The notes under the pieces: model-generated | The model's input: only the letters and a program-made list of their open reading frames with translations | The model's database searches: none | What the model was told of the DNA's origin: nothing | Shown: one piece after another, positions 63,298 to 64,000 of the stretch | Position numbering within the stretch: the stretch's first letter is position 1 | Layout: each line of letters begins with the position of its first letter | Source: Sphingobacteriia bacterium 28-36-52 | Lineage (GTDB): Bacteria > Bacteroidota > Bacteroidia > Chitinophagales > Chitinophagaceae | Assembly: GCA_002281575.1 (NCBI GenBank) | Contig: NCGN01000001.1 | Location: forward strand, 124,001 to 188,000 | DNA length: 64,000 bases | Direction of reading: 5' to 3' | Translations under genes and position numbers: made by a program

Positions 63298-63333
63298 TTT
63301 TGTAACTTGTTTTTAGATGGGTTAGTAAGTATG

Positions 63334-63364
63334 GGCCTCACTTTTGTGAGGCCTTGCTTTTTTT
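63334..63364 (+). terminator. Intrinsic terminator after the bacilliredoxin gene
   Basis: Perfect eight-base stem GGCCTCAC / GTGAGGCC with loop TTTT, followed by TTGC and seven Ts. Confidence 0.88.
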
Positions 63365-63407
63365 GACAATTTCTGAGTAACATTGCACTCAATTATTTTA
63401 TCATTTT

Positions 63408-64000
63408 ATGTATCCTAATTTATACTACGCATTCAAAGATCTTTTTGGAATTGAAATCAATGGACTTAAGTTGGTGAATAGCTTTGGATTTTTTGTAGCA
63501 CTTTCATTTATCCTATCAGCATGGATACTAACATTAGAATTGAGAAGAAAGCAAGGATTGGGATTATTTATACATACCGAAGAGAAAATAAAGATAGGGG
63601 AACCTGCTAGTTTAGGCGAATTAATTACGAATGGATTATTGGGCTTTATTTTCGGATATAAGATTATTGGTGCATTTACTATCAAAAATGCTTTAGAAGA
63701 TCCGCAATCTTTTATTCTTTCTGGTGAGGGCAATTTATTAACAGGGATGCTTACTGCAGTGGTTTTTGGCATACTTAAATGGTGGGAAAAGAAAAAAGTA
63801 CAATTAGATAAACCAGAAGAAAGAATCATTCGCATTTGGCCACAAGATAGAGTGGGAGATATCGTTATTTATGCAGCATTATTTGGCTTTTTAGGAGCTA
63901 AAATATTTCACAATCTTGAGAATTGGAATGAGTTTTCTGCAGACCCTATTGGGTCTTTAATTGCATTTAGCGGGCTCACTTTTTATGGTGGTTTAATTTG
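63408..64000 (+). CDS. lgt: Prolipoprotein diacylglyceryl transferase, N-terminal part, cut by window edge
   Basis: An open frame of 197 codons from the ATG at 63408 to the window end with no stop. N-terminal MYPNLYYAFKDLFG, a hydrophobic first helix (GFFVALSFILSAWIL), a later helix with RVGDIVIYAALFGFLGAKIF, and FSGLTFYGGLI match Lgt; the last corresponds to the Lgt GLSFYGG signature. It transfers diacylglyceryl to the lipobox Cys of prolipoproteins, which fits the several lipoproteins encoded here. Compared with E. coli there is an extra soluble-looking segment (about 47-70, 120-140) as in other Bacteroidota. C-terminus outside the window. Confidence 0.88.
   Translation, partial: MYPNLYYAFKDLFGIEINGLKLVNSFGFFVALSFILSAWILTLELRRKQGLGLFIHTEEKIKIGEPASLGELITNGLLGFIFGYKIIGAFTIKNALEDPQSFILSGEGNLLTGMLTAVVFGILKWWEKKKVQLDKPEERIIRIWPQDRVGDIVIYAALFGFLGAKIFHNLENWNEFSADPIGSLIAFSGLTFYGGLI

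Noticed and set aside
1..64000. CRISPR arrays, insertion sequences, prophage or defence islands
   Set aside because: No spaced direct repeats, transposase, integrase, phage or restriction genes were found in any strand; gene content and base composition look uniform and core-like.

Overview
This is an AT-rich chromosomal window from a Bacteroidota bacterium, most likely of the Chitinophagaceae/Sediminibacterium type (the family level is inference). The signs are several TonB-type outer-membrane barrels with carboxypeptidase-like N-terminal domains, an UpxY-type NusG paralogue, a DUF2723 glycosyltransferase, FtsK next to LolA, signal peptides ending in -AQ, weak Shine-Dalgarno sequences, and promoter boxes of the Bacteroidota form TAnnTTTG with TTG or TTTG about 20 bases upstream. 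It is a densely packed core-genome segment with 56 protein genes and one tRNA-His. No transposase, integrase, phage gene, CRISPR array or rRNA was seen, and no gene-free gap exceeds 300 bases.

Layout. 1-6.5 kb: the end of hisIE, a TlpA-like thioredoxin, an outer-membrane barrel, a conserved unknown protein, and a two-gene Fe-S module (soluble CCG-domain protein plus membrane protein with two 4Fe-4S clusters). 6.5-13.2 kb: phosphoribosyltransferase, phosphohexomutase, Pcm, a second barrel, DUF445, tRNA-His. 13.2-26.8 kb: Prc protease, UpxY-like antiterminator, MtaB, the DUF2723 membrane protein, a VWA/AAA+ pair, cysteine desulfurase, GlmM and a methyltransferase. 26.8-34 kb: two kynurenine-pathway genes (tryptophan 2,3-dioxygenase and kynureninase, the latter coupled to an SGNH hydrolase), with pyrF, an OmpA lipoprotein and an S9 peptidase. 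34-43 kb: glutaryl-CoA dehydrogenase, aroK, DUF423, ftsK-lolA, a secreted esterase plus GH29 fucosidase, and RNase Z. 43-51 kb: rpsO, pnp, prmA, plsY, an M48 lipoprotein, a YdeI-like protein, an ABC-F ATPase. 51-64 kb: DUF3347 lipoprotein, a third TonB receptor, a secreted unknown, thrS-infC-rpmI-rplT, an arginine-decarboxylase-like enzyme, an ECF sigma factor with a probable membrane partner, DUF2892, Hsp20, a bacilliredoxin and the start of lgt.

How the parts work together. Translation and RNA metabolism dominate (thrS, infC, rpmI, rplT, rpsO, pnp, prmA, mtaB, rnz, tRNA-His). Envelope functions are interleaved (barrels, LolA, Lgt, Prc, OmpA, GlmM, PlsY). The kynurenine genes point to tryptophan breakdown or NAD synthesis.

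No striking new system such as a defence island was found. The most useful leads are: promoter -7 boxes lying only 3-4 bases before six start codons, which suggests leaderless mRNAs; mutually exclusive hairpins in the rpmI leader; an SGNH hydrolase that could be the missing formylkynurenine formamidase; the VWA/AAA+ and Fe-S modules of unknown partner; and a run of tail-to-tail gene overlaps.
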